From: Gnetum montanum
Lineage: Eukaryota > Streptophyta > Gnetopsida > Gnetales > Gnetaceae
Direction of reading: 5' to 3'
NCBI GenBank assembly: GCA_015680685.1
Contig: MNCI01027046.1
Location: forward strand, 969,472 to 1,033,471
Length of the DNA: 64,000 nt
This document shows, in pieces, positions 11,731 to 23,275 of the stretch (positions are counted from its first letter, which is position 1; each line of letters opens with the position of its first letter). A program made the position numbers and the translations under genes. The notes below the pieces were generated by a model that saw only the letters and a program-made list of their open reading frames with translations, did not search any database and was not told the DNA's origin.

Positions 11731-11989
11731 CTAGGGCTATCAACTTATAGCTAGCTTTCTAGTCGAATGGTTCAGATCCTAGATCTCGAAAATGACCAGT
11801 CTTCCAACCCCACAGTCCTTCAAATTCCTCACAAACTAATGTAGCTAGTCACCCTATCTCTCCATCATACTCTACATCAAATCCTTTCAAAAGCCCTTCA
11901 AACTAAATGCCTCCTAAGATTTGCACTATCATGTTAACCCATGTTGTATATGATTGGATCAAGGTTGACAATCTTCCCAAGAAATGATT

Positions 11990-12425
11990 TAATCTTGGAA
12001 GTCGTTTGATCTACTTAAAAAATTACTAGACATGAGCCATGCAAGGCTCTTCTTGATTTAGGTTTTGGTATCAATTGAATTTCCCATGACATGTGCAAAG
12101 CATGGAACCTACTACCTCTCAAGAAGAGAAATATCAATATAGAATTGGTAGACTAATCAATCACTATTTCTTTGGAACTTGTGGAGGACATTGTAACCAC
12201 TATTTGTGGGTGGTCCTATCTTGCATATTTTTTAGTGATCAAGGTTAAAAACTACAAGGAAGAATTCCCAATTATTATAGGAAGGGCATGGTTGAGCATC
12301 GTTGATGCACGAATGGGCATTAGAGATCTTTCCTTGGAAATTTTCAAGGAGAATGAATTTGGAAAGATCAAGAAGGAGAGAGTTCCATGCATCATGTATA
12401 ATGATACTAGGTGCAATTATGTGTA
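11990..12425 (+). pseudogene. Retroviral-type aspartic protease of element A
   Basis: Reading from about 12034: EPCKALLDLGFGIN, with the catalytic D-[ST]-G triplet as DLG at 12055-12063, followed by ISHDMCKAWNLLPL, LVEDIVTTICGWSYLAYFLV and a PIIIGRAWL flap-like end. The family expects DSG or DTG, so the Leu is a damaging change. Stops at two glutamine positions also interrupt it. It lies between gag and RT as in all Ty3 elements. Confidence 0.75.
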
Positions 12426-12879
12426 GAAACTCTAGTCTATCAAGAGCACATCCATCAAAGCATGCATACAATGTGCAAATGAATCTAAAATCCAAAGGTG
12501 CTTGTACATAGTAGCCACAAAATAGGAGGGCACCTAATGGTTGACAACTGATCTTGGAAGTAACACACATTGCATGGAGCCTACTGAGAGTCTAACATAT
12601 CCCTATATTGAAAGCATAGATGAACTAGAGCAAGTTCATCACCAACTCTTTGATGAAGTAGATGATAATACCAATTGGGAAGAGTTGGAAATCCTTGAAA
12701 ATTTTAAGCAAGAGCCCTTAGAATTAAAAACTCTACCTATCGGCATGAAGTATGCATTTTTGACAAATGGCATGCTGGTAATCATCAATGTCAATGTTGC
12801 TACTAAATAGAAATAAATGTGGTTTAGGGTGGTCAACAAATGGCCAATAGCCTTTGCATGGTCATATCCTAAACTCATA

Positions 12880-13600
12880 GGGATTGATTTGAGGATATGC
12901 CAACATTGTATCTATACTAATCCAGCCATGAAGCCCAAGAGGTAGCCACAATGGTGGTTGAACCCCAAATTGAAGTAGATCATCAAAGAGGAAATCGAAC
13001 AACTCCTCAAGGTGGGGTTTATCTATCCCATTGTGAATAGTGAGTGGGTTAGTCCACTCATGATTGTGCCAAAGAAAAGTAACAAGTGAGGGGTTTGCAT
13101 AAACTTCCGATTGTTGAATATGACAACATTCAAAGATCATTTTCCATTGCCATTTGTGGATTAAGTGTTAGATACTATATCTAGGCATTGCTATTATAAT
13201 TTTTTGGATGGTTATAGTGGCTATAACCAATTCTAGATTGTGCTAGAGGATTAGGCCAAAACAACATTCATGAGTTCCTAGGGAACTTTTACATATCAAA
13301 AGATGCCTCTTGGTCTATGCAATGCTCCTATAACATTCTAATGCTTGGTCCTAAGCATTTTTTAACAAAAAATTGGTTGTGGGGTGGAAGTCTTCATGGA
13401 TGACGTCTCCACTTATGATGCTACATTTGAGAAAGCCTTGGACTACCTTGAGCAAGTGCTTAAAAGGTGTGTGAAGATGAATCTTTGGCTTAATTGGTAG
13501 AAAAGCCATCGATGGTCCAAGAGGGTATTGTACTAGGGCATAGAATTTCTCAAGTACGGATTGAGGTGGACCTTGAAAAGATAAGGATCATCTAAGGAAT
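12880..13600 (+). pseudogene. Reverse transcriptase of element A
   Basis: Motifs in order: IEQLLKVGFIYPIVNSEWVS, PLMIVPKKSNK, CINFRLLNMTTFKDHFPLPF, FLDGYSGYNQF, TFTYQKMPLGLCNAPITF, and the catalytic box FMDD at 13393-13404 (the family's YxDD site), then LKRCVKMNL. More than ten stops lie at positions where relatives have Gln or Trp. The match to plant Ty3 RT is unmistakable, but the protein cannot be made. Confidence 0.9.
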
Positions 13601-13719
13601 AACTTGCCAACCAAAAATTGTTAAATATGTTTGGTCATTCCTTGGACACACTAGCTATTACTGATGATTTATTGAGAATTTCTCTAAGATTACAAAATCA
13701 TTGGTCAGTATTACAAAGA

Positions 13720-14200
13720 AAGATGCTCCATTCATCTGGAACAAGGAAGGCCAAAATGCATTCTAGAGCCTCAATTAGAAACTCATAGAGACTCCAATTC
13801 TACGAGCACCTACTTGGTCTAAATTATTTCATATCATGAAAAACACATTAAATTATGCCTTGGGATTCATGCTTATGAAATTGGATGACAAGAAACATCC
13901 ATATTACATCCACTGCATAAGTTAAAGCATTGTGGATGCGTAGTTGAATTACACCATAATGAAGAAAGATTTAATGATAGTGGTGTATGCTTTAGAAAAG
14001 TTCAAACACTATGTGCTTGGATACAAAGTGTTTGTGCACATTGACCATAGTGACATTCACTTCCTCATGAACAAGCCAATGGTGAGCATTGGTATCATAT
14101 TTTGGTTGCTGATCTTGTAGGAGTTCGATCTCACAATGGTAGATTGAAAGGGAATTGGAATGAGGTTGCTGATCACTTGTCTTAGTTATGATGGGATAAC
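13720..14200 (+). pseudogene. RNase H of element A
   Basis: FIWNKEGQNAF (tether) is followed by HPYYIHCIS and then NYTIMKKDLMIVVYALEKFKHYVLG, VFVHIDHSDI. The family motif is NYTTTEKELLAVV...YTDH, so the metal-binding Glu has become Asp while the Asp of TDH is kept. It follows RT directly, the normal Ty3 order. Confidence 0.82.
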
Positions 14201-14299
14201 AAAGAGGAGAGCCCACTCTCTAATCAATTTCTTGATGAAATCCTTTTACAGGATGATGGCATCCTTACTTATCTTCTCATTCAAGAGATGTCACAAGAT

Positions 14300-15480
14300 T
14301 TGGACTACAAGAAGAAATAATAATTTCTTCATTAGGTGAAATGCTTCATGAAAATCAATGGACACCTTTACAAGGTGTGTGTCAATCACCTAGTTCATTG
14401 GTGTGTAGTTGATGCTGATCAAATGCACATTCTCCAAGATGCTCATGAGGGCCCTTGTAGGGGCCACTATGCTCGGAGATGCACAACCATTAAGATCCTA
14501 ATCATAGGGTATTATTGGCCAATCATCTTTAGGGACGTCCACCAATTTATCCACTCTTGTGAATGTTGTTAACAATATAGTGGAATGATTGCATGAATGG
14601 AGGAACCTCAATAGTGGATTCAACCACTAGAATCCTTTGATATCAAGGGCATTGTCTTCATGGGTTCCATCATGCCCATGTCAAATGGAAAGGTGTACAT
14701 AATCGTCGTTGTTGATTACTACACAAAATGGACAGAAGCAATATCTATCATTGATTTACATCATCTATTGCTATGTGGTTTGTATAAAAAAATGTTGTAA
14801 ATAGGTTTGGGGTGCCACGTGCACTGATCTCTAATAATGGAAACCATTTCATAGGCACCACTATTTACAAGCTCATGCAATGCTTGGGGGTTGAACATAA
14901 ATTAACAACACCCCATCAACCCCAAGCTAATGGTCAAGCAGAGGTTACTAATAGGAAGATTAAAAAGATCTTAACAAGAACTGTTAGCAAATATATGAGG
15001 GACTGGAGCACAAAACTCAATGATGCCCTTTGGACCTACTTCTCAACATGAAAACTCCATATAGGCTACTCTCCCTATGAGCTGGTGTACGGGAAACTAC
15101 CAAGACTTCCTATTCAATTTGAGCCTCATACACTTTCAATAGCATATGACCTAGATCTTGACCTGAGTCTAGCACAAAGAGAATGATTAATCAACCTTAA
15201 CGTGATAGATGAAAACCAATTAGTAGCCCTATCTTAGAATGAAGTACACAAGGCACTTAACAAAAAGTGCCATGACCTTAGAATACAAAAAGTGAAATTT
15301 CAACTAGGAGATGAGGTTCTCTACTAGAGCCCCACATACATATCTCAACAAACTAAGTTCTAGACGTTGTGGGAAGGGCCTTATATCATTTAAAAAACCT
15401 TTTCTTTTGGGGCCATGTTGATTTACATGCCTAAGAGCTCAAATAAAAAGTAGCTGATCAACACATAACAAGTCAAACCT
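14300..15480 (+). pseudogene. Integrase of element A
   Basis: The HHCC zinc module is read at 14420-14570 (MHILQDAHEGPCRGHY...YYWPIIFRDV, then CECC). In the core, the first catalytic Asp is Val (GIVFMGS, codon 14654-14656), the second is Asn (ISNNGNHF, codon 14833-14835), and the Glu of NGQAEVTNR survives (14941-14943). The C-terminal part has GKLPRLPIQFEP and KCHDLRIQKVKFQLGDEVLY, the usual GPY-like region, with no chromodomain. Loss of two of the three catalytic residues, plus stops, makes it inactive. Confidence 0.87.
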
Positions 15481-15489
15481 TTCCATGAA

Positions 15490-17586
15490 CCCATGCAAGT
15501 TAGTGGAAGCAATGCCTCAACAGATGCACAACCTTGCTCAATCTCTTGAATCTTCTCCTTCGAACACAGTCATGGGGAAGATGGCCATCCATGCTAATCA
15601 TTTAAAGTGACTCCTTAGATTTTCCTAATTTTTTTACACCTTTTTGTTTTACACTTTCTTTGTTTTCATACCTTTTTTGTTTTACACTTTGTTATTTTTT
15701 GTTTTCCATCATCATTAGTACATTTTATCTTGAATATTTTACAATTTCTTTTATATTTTTCCTTTATTTTGGCATGAATTTTTCTTATCGTCTAATAAAA
15801 ATACCTTTATTACCAACAAGACACAATGATGTTGTAGTTGTTTGCTAGTGGTGGTTTGTACTTAACCTTTTTTATTGCTAATCTTTGGTTTCTATTTTTG
15901 AATTTTGATGAATAATAACTAAGATTGGTTTCTATTTTCATGAAATAGGCAGTGAGTTCACATCATCCACCCATCCACAAACTCTATGGTTTTCCTTGTT
16001 TTGGAAACATGAGGTCCATTTTTCATTAATAAAATTTTTATGAACTTGTGACCTTGGTAGTTTTCAAGCTTGGAAAAAATTCAAAGGTTTGCAAAGGATG
16101 TGGCTTCAAGGAGATTCAATACTCTTTGTACCTCTCTACCATCTTGAGTACAAGTGTGTTTTGCATGGATTTCTTACCATTTTGTATTGACCAATAATAG
16201 GAAGTTGAGTAAGTTTTTGCATGGTGTGGTTCCCATATATATATATATATATAATAAAATAAAATAAATGAAAAATTATGGAAATTCAAAGCACATCCCT
16301 TAAAAAAAATAAATGGACTACAAGCACTAGTTATGGGACTAAAAAGACATGTTACCCATGCCTGAAGGTCCCCTCTAACTAATGCCCTTTCTCACTTCCT
16401 GCTTCCCTTTTCTTCTTCAATAAGGAATAGGAGTTATTCGTGGAAGCATTCTTGTGTCTTGAGGGGGTGGACTAGTCCTAGAGTGGTAATGCAAAGTTAC
16501 TAAAAGTGGTTGGTTTTGGTCTGAACTAAGGTTGGATTTTATCAGGTCATTTAACCATAAAACTCACAAGGGACTTCATGTGACCATGATTGGGACATTC
16601 ATTCCATTCTCTCTCATCCATTAATGCTCTTTATAACTCACCTCACTACCAATTTTATGTTTTTGTTTCATTTCTTAGTTTGATGTGTTGAAATCCTTAC
16701 GTAGATTCTCCAGGTTGGTCCTTAAACTTTTGTAACCATTAATCAACTATGGGGCCCATGAACTCCTTAGTTGAGGTTATGCAAGAGTAAAAAGGACATG
16801 TACCACTATGGGGAGGATCCACTTGCATATCTCATGGTTTGGTTAGTTAAGCTCCTTACCCTTAGTCATTACCACAATCAAAATCTTTCATGCACCCCAT
16901 CGTGCATCTAACTATGTGCTCCTTAAGGCATTCTTCTTTATGAAATCTTGTTCTGAACTCATTTCTCAATTTTTCAAATATTGAAATCCTCTTCTAATAA
17001 TTTCATCATGTTCTTGGCTTTTTGGGCTTCCATTTGTTCCTAATTTTCTTCAAAAATTCCTCATATTTTTTCAAATTTTGACAAGTCAATAGTGATCAAT
17101 AGCTACGTCGACTTGGCCATGTTGACTAGGCCTTGTTGATGCAACCCATAAATTCTATAAATAGCACCCAAAAATTTTGAAGTTTTTTTTCATTTGCTTC
17201 AAAAAAAGGGGAGTTTTTGCAATTTTTTAGAGCCCATAACTTTTACATCGTTTGTCCAAATTACTTTGTTCTTTGATCCTATAGCTACTAGAGATAAGCT
17301 CTTAGCCATGCAGACCACAAACCTTAAGGTTTTTAACAAAATTTTTAAAAAATTTTTCTAACTCCCCCAAAGGGTCAATGAATAGAATAACATGAAATCA
17401 TCAATTTTTGAGAGTTTAACCCTTCCAAAAAACTCTGGTAAACCTAAAATTATTTATTAATATTAAAATAATCAACCAAGCCATAATCACAACTTAGCCA
17501 AGTGTAATTACCACAAGAGATAAGATATTCCTAATGTTTTAAAGTTACACATTAAGTGCTAATCCTTGGTCATGTTGTGATTACAG
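15490..17586 (+). other. Non-coding spacer of element A
   Basis: No coding motif was found between integrase and the third ORF. It is T-rich at 15620-15850, with an (AT)n run at 16235-16252. Collinear sequence occurs in element B (about 40320-42350, minus strand), so the spacer belongs to the family. Confidence 0.6.
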
Positions 17587-20575
17587 ATGACACCTAGACC
17601 AAGACATTCATAGGAAGGAGGACCATCACAACCAAAGAACAAATGACCTAGAATAGAAGGGGCAAGGAAGAAGAAGCCCAAGAGTAGACAGCCGAAACTC
17701 ACACAACAAGACCTCTTCGGGAGGAGCCCAAAGTGGAATCTATTTGATAGATTCCTGAAGAAGAGGTTGAAACTAAACAATCCCAAAGAGTAGAGGCACC
17801 AGGGCTTGTACCAAGACTTGAGGTTACATTGACATAAGCCTGCCTAGATATAATCAAGCCTTGCAATGTCCAATTATAAGTTCTCTAAGAACTAAACTTT
17901 GGATCATTCTTGTAACATGCTTCATCAAAAGTCAAGACATAATTGCAAAGCTCTCCCATGTGGCCAATCATCACTACCAGTGGGAAGTGGTACATGGGAG
18001 AGACATATCTCTTCTAGAATAGAAAAAAGGTAGGGACCACTGTGAGAATCAAGGACATTCAGGTGTCTTACTCTGTAGAAGTGATTACACAAGCTCTTGG
18101 CCTACCTAATTCTAGCATTCATTTGGTAGAAATATCAATGCAAGTAGATCCTAAGGCAAAAAGGAAGTGGACCCAACAGTGTTATGGGGTTGATTGTAAG
18201 GAGTTTAGCATGCTCACACTAGTAGAGTGTATATACTTCAAGATAGCGACCTATCACCTCAATTCGATGGTGAGGCCCAACAAGGTGCAACCTTTTCTAC
18301 CCGTGCATGTGCTACTCTATGTGGGAAATTCCTTATTAACCTTCCACAACTAATCTATCTGGAGATAGAAAAGCACTTCGAGGAGAATGAACGTGGAAGG
18401 AAAACCCTATTATTTCCATGCCTTATTAAAAAACTTTGTAAATGAATAGGAATAGTCTACTATGCTAATGATATGATCAAGCATACTCCCATTGCCTCGT
18501 GGTTTGAGATGATGAAGGATAAAAATTCTACTATGTTAAAAGAAGAGAAGCAGTAACTACCACCTCCACCACCCACTCAAGAAACAATGCCAAAGGCCTA
18601 AGTAACCATTAAGCGCTTGCGAAAAATTCAAAAGCAGCTCTTGTGTGAGCAGGAGTAATGAGTAGCAACAAGTGGTGGTGATCCATTTGTATACCATCCT
18701 ATAGCGATTCACCTCAATGAGGTTACTCGAATGATTAGCTAGATGGAGAGAGGTGGGCCAATATTTTCAATCCAAAGAATGCAGCTACATGCAAGGTCTA
18801 ATCTTAGTGCTCAAGAGGTAATAGTGTCTGTCTTGCAATAACAAAAATTCGAAAAAATCTCTGGAAATGTCGCTACCTTTTTAGTGCACTTGGAGGAAGG
18901 TTAAGGAAAAATTGTATTGGTGATGCAACACCAAGGATAGGAGACAGTAGTAGAAGTGATTGTTGATAGAATTGCTAAAGCATTAAACTCACCTACAACA
19001 TCTATATTAGACATTTCTACATTAAGAGATGTGCAAAGATCTATAGGAACTGTAAGTAGAAGACTGAGTGTAGCCCAACACAAAGAATTATTGGATCAAC
19101 TAGTGGGAACCAGACAATTGATTTTGGATATCTTTGATTTTCTAGATAATATCACCACAACCCAGTTAAATCTACTTGAAGCAAAGGGTAAGTGTATCAT
19201 TCTAGAAGGGAAACTCAAAATGGCTCAAGCACAAAACCAACACTTGGCCATGTAGGTTGTTGAATTAAGAACCCATTTTGCTAATCCTACACTCCTCAAC
19301 CTTGCACTAACAAGAGATGAAGCTTTTTAATAGCTTCAAGATAAGCTCAAATAGGTTGAGGCAAGGATGGTAACAATCATCTTTGACGAGTTCATGGTTA
19401 AGGCCAAAACATATGTAGTTTAGAAGAACTTAGTCCAGATGCACTAAGAGAATGATATGCTGATTGTAAAAAATCATCGCCTATGAAATGTTGATGTGCA
19501 GAAATAACAAATGCAGAAATTCATCCATCAATAGTAGAAGCAGCTAGCCAAGATGAATACTAAGCTTAGGAGATTGGCAGTAGAGGATAGAAATCTCTCT
19601 ATGGAGGAAGTCTATGTCTTATGCCAAAAATATGTAATCGAGATTGCAACTTGGAAGAGTGAGGCTCTCAAATTTAAGAGAGTCAAGAACCACTACAAAG
19701 ATTAGGTTCACCTACTAAAAGAAGTTAATGAAAGATACACTAGATGACTGAGGCAAAAGTCAATGAGATCCTTCAACAACTCTAGCAAGGAAAAGAGGTG
19801 TAGCAACCTATCATTAATGGGATAAATGCCTATAAAAAAGTGGAGATCCACATAAAGGAGTTGTAGATTGAAGAGATGACTGGATACATGGAGCTTGCTA
19901 ATCTCAAATATGGAAAGCTAGAAATGCTAACTAGCAAATGGCTATGGTTAGAGTTAGAAAAATAGGTGGCTAGCTTGTACTTGCTATTCAAGGTAGAGTT
20001 CAAGCACCACAAGAAGACCAAGAAAAAACTTGAGACTGCAAACATTGAACTCGAAGTTCTCAGGACAAGATTCACTGATCAAATATCAACTACTAAGAAC
20101 CTGGCCAAAAGAATGAACAGCTACCAAGAACTGTAGAATGTAATTAGGGAGTTTGACATTAAATGCAAATAATTTGCTACATATTTTATCAATGTCAAGG
20201 AGTTGTTCCCAAAAATGCCTTGTCCTTAGGATGTGCCCATTTTGGCCCACATTGGTGAAGCTGTGTTGACAGTGCATGATCCCAGGAGTAAGGAGGAGAA
20301 GGTAAAGGCATTATTGGATGCTTTTTGTCTTCCACAAGAAGTTGCAGCAACAATAGGACTACAACAACAACCTCAACCACTATGTACACCTGGAACAAGA
20401 GAATGTCCTTTAGAACCTTAGGAGCCTCCACTGCCTAGGACCATTTAATCTTCTCCATCATTTTCATGCCATCAAAGGAGAATGTGCTTATCAAATTTTG
20501 TCTTGATGTTCAATTTTGTAGTCCTAAATACTAGAAAATTTTGTAATGGTTTTTTATCCATACACTTGGGCACTT
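17587..20575 (+). pseudogene. Third ORF of element A (Athila-type extra ORF)
   Basis: Begins MTPRPRHS at 17587, matched by MTPRARDKHS in element B. The N-terminal part (18000-18480) has VRIKDIQVSYSVEVITQALGL, KRKWTQQCYGV and FPCLIKKLCK. This layout resembles the 'putative plant transposon protein' domain found in Athila-type elements. The middle (18550-20180) is Lys/Glu/Gln-rich with heptad-like spacing, probably coiled coil. The end (20180-20440) reads YFINVKELFPKMP...PILAHIGEAV, then a Gln/Pro-rich tail. Stops occur throughout. A transmembrane segment, which an envelope-like role would need, was not evident. Function is unknown. Confidence 0.6.
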
Positions 20576-20676
20576 AGTGTTTGTTAGTGTTTATTTATGT
20601 TTGTAGTAGGTCTATCGTCAATCAATAATCCCACACCTTCTCAAATTTGTAAAGAACTTAAGGATGAGTTTTCATT

Positions 20677-20690
20677 CAGGTGTGGGTGTT
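20677..20690 (+). other. Polypurine tract, element A
   Basis: GGTGTGGGTG-rich run directly before the 3' LTR, in the position where second-strand priming occurs. Element B has GTGGAGGTAGGA in the equivalent position. Confidence 0.55.
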
Positions 20691-21551
20691 TAATGAATCA
20701 TGGATTGGCTACATTAACTAGGCCCCATCAATGCATGATTTAATGTGTTGACATAGCCCTGTTGATGTAGTGTATGTTTTTTCCTATAAATACGTGCTTA
20801 CCCACTATGTTTATAACATGTCTTGTCATAGTTGTAGTGAAGCTCTTGCAATTTTTTCATTTGGAAGTTAGAATATTCTTCTAAGTGGTTGTAGTAGGAG
20901 TTAAGAGTGTATGGATCTTTATTCAAGCACTGTTGTACTTGAGCACAACAGTGTGTGCAACAATAAAGATGAACTTTTTGATAAACCTTATAGAACTTGG
21001 AAATAGATTAAATATTTATTTATGCATTTAATGTCTTATGTAATTTCCTTTAATGCTTTAATTAATTAAATAATTAATTAGGCTAAACTAAAATAGATTA
21101 ATTAGTGATTAATTAAGCACATTAGTATGACCACTTCGAGCATACACTTAGTGCTTGGTAATCCTAGTAATGCTTAATGTTTGGTAACCCAGTAGTGCTA
21201 AACATGTTCAAGATGTGTATAGCAAGTGGGAATGGATGCTTATGATAGGATTAGTTAGGTTAGTTAGTTAAGTTAAAATAGCAATTTAAATTACTTCATT
21301 CCTTTCATCCTTTATTTTATGCATCCAAAACATAAAACATAAAAATAATAAAAATTATACACCTTGATTACACTTAATCATACCTTCGCATATCACAAGT
21401 GTAATTGGGAAGATAACAAATGATTGTTAGGGCATGTTCACTTTCTAGAGGTTGGTGTACTAGAAACATAGAAACCATGGAATTTGACCAAATTGCATGT
21501 GAATGCTTAGTCATTCGTATGGTTGAGTGTAGGGGTATTCTCCACTCATTA
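20691..21551 (+). repeat. 3' LTR of element A
   Basis: 861 bp, starting TAATGAATCATGG (TG to TA decay) and ending CACTCATTA (CA to TA decay), followed by the GTAGT duplication. It has a TATAAATA box at 20785-20792, retained here and lost in the 5' LTR. Confidence 0.92.
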
Positions 21552-22420
21552 GTAGTGATAGTGGATAATATGAATGGAAAATATTATAATCTATGGCATT
21601 ATTGGCCATGATAAATGTTTTAGATGTGAGGTTTTTAAGGATATTGATCATGGTTTAATATCATGTCCCTTTGCTCAATTAGTATGGGATCTCAAGTTAT
21701 AAAATTTTAAAAGAAGTAAGCCTTTCATTGTATATTTTAATAATTTGACATAATGAAATATTGTTGGAGGAAAACTATTCAAGAAATTAATATGAAAAGC
21801 TATTTTATCCTACATTGTAATAACACTCTAAAAATTGTAGAATGATTTTATATTTCAACAAAAATATAATTCAATTATTTTTGTGCAGTTCAAAGCTTTA
21901 CATCTATGTAAAGATTTAGGAATCATGAGGATGAGTTTTTCATGGCAACAAAGTTGATTCACTTTTATAGCTATAAAAATTATATTTGGTTAATTTTGAC
22001 AACTTGTTAGCAAACTCAAAATTGTGACTCAAATAGGATATAACCAAAATCTTCTTTTTTTTTTTGGAAAATTTTATTTATTTGTAACCTTGGAAAAGTC
22101 ATTCTACCTTATTATTATAATTATCATTTAATTTAATAAAGTTAAAATTTCTAAATCTTAATAAGTTTAAAATGAATTATTAATTATTACTTATACAAAG
22201 TTACCACAAACGGTAATTTATAGCTAATAGTTTAATTGAGCTTTTCGAAATAGCACCAAGGAAACTTGGCAACTTTAGTAATGAAGTGCTTACTACAAAT
22301 ACTATATATATTTCTTTTGTCCAATAGATCCTAAGGATATCTAAGTGTAATAAATAGCATTCCAATTTTATTACTTTTATTCTACATAAAAAAAGAATAA
22401 TGGGGGGTATTAGATCTTAT
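21552..22420 (+). other. Pre-insertion flank with a zinc-knuckle-like stretch
   Basis: 21552-21731 is the right half of the element A target and is collinear with 36513-36691. Within it the plus strand reads GHDKCFRCEVFKDIDHGLIS followed by C, a C-x2-C-x7-H-x4-C pattern (cysteines near 21616, 21625, 21664) like a decayed gag or LINE ORF1 zinc knuckle. 21732-22420 is AT-rich with no recognisable feature and is missing from copy 2. Confidence 0.5.
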
Positions 22421-23047
22421 TGAGTCATGTTTTGATTAACTGCATCAAACATAGTAGCATTAACATAGGGTCATTTGCATTGAAGTATCAGCATTGACAT
22501 AGAGAAAATAAATGTCTATATAAATGCATTGCCTAACCACATTTATGACATCGTTTTGGTCAATAACATAATGAAGCTCTTGTAGTTTATTTCTGTATGA
22601 TTTTTGAAACACCACCAATTTTGGGCTTCAACACTTCAATCACAAATTTGTTTAAGTGTCAAAACTTAGTAAATTTTTCTAAGTATTGGTGTTATGCTTG
22701 CTAGCATAGCTAATGTAGCATGCATAAAGGCTTGTTTTGCGAAATTTTCCAAGTGTCAACAACAGTTGCATAAAATTTTTTTCTAAGTGTTCTACTACAC
22801 TCTCACTATGCTTGCTATGCTCTAAAGTGTAGCCAGCGTAGCACACTTTTTAATGATAAGTTTTGCCTAAGTGTCAAGCTAGAAGCTATCAAGCTAGTTC
22901 AGCATGGAAGAGGCATTTGACAAATTTTCTAACTCTTAAGGCCACCCTCCTACTATGTTCTAGAGCATAGCTAGGGTAACAAGAATAAGGATTACAGTCT
23001 TCACCAAATTTTTCTAAGTGTCCATGCTATGCCCTATCCCCAGGGAG

Positions 23048-23178
23048 CATCTTGTGTCTTGCACATAACACAAGATGAGTGTAGCAGCCAGCATTCCATG
23101 TCCTGCACGTAACATGGAACGAGCATAGTAGCCAGTGTCCCATGTCCTACACTTAACATAGGACGAGCATAGCAGCCA
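23048..23178 (+). repeat. Three 44-bp tandem units, each an inverted repeat
   Basis: Each unit is 10-base arm, 10-base loop, 10-base arm, and a spacer close to AGCATAGCAGCCAG. Arms: unit 1 CATCTTGTGT/ACACAAGATG (23048-23077, perfect); unit 2 CATTCCATGT/ACATGGAACG (23092-23121, one mismatch); unit 3 TGTCCCATGT/ACATAGGACG (23136-23165, one mismatch and one G-T). Loops are CTTGCACATA, CCTGCACGTA and CCTACACTTA. They lie about 100-220 bp upstream of the TATA box of the D LTR. Confidence 0.92.
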
Positions 23179-23267
23179 GACTTAGAAAATTTTTGAATTT
23201 TTCTTGTGGTCCAACTTATTACACTTCCATGTGGCACTTGATCTGCATGTTGGCCTAGCCCTAGCCC

Positions 23268-23275
23268 TATAAATA
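23268..23275 (+). promoter_or_regulatory. TATA box of D LTR
   Basis: TATAAATA in the context CCCTATAAATACCC, like those of LTRs A, C and E. It is presumed to drive the retrotransposon transcript. Confidence 0.5.

Larger units (their letters stand above)
8491..21551 (+). mobile_element. Element A: full-length Athila-like Ty3 LTR retrotransposon, decayed
   Basis: 13,061 bp. Structure in order: 5' LTR 8491-9316, PBS 9318-9335, gag from 9474, protease about 11990-12425, reverse transcriptase about 12880-13580, RNase H 13720-14200, integrase 14300-15480, a non-coding spacer, a third ORF 17587-20575, a purine-rich tract, and 3' LTR 20691-21551. The RT-RNase H-integrase order is Ty3-type; the tRNA-Asp PBS, long third ORF and absence of a chromodomain point to the Athila lineage. 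Coding regions hold many stops, mostly one transition away from Gln or Trp codons, so it is dead. It inserted after the segmental duplication, since copy 2 has the empty site. Confidence 0.92.

Noticed and set aside
12862-13140. 92-codon open frame opposite RT of A
   Set aside because: Antisense of the conserved RT reading, with no independent motif.
23048-23178. CRISPR-like array
   Set aside because: Repeats of hairpin type with short regular spacers, but the spacers are nearly identical and the loops similar. It is a tandem repeat in a plant LTR, with no cas genes.
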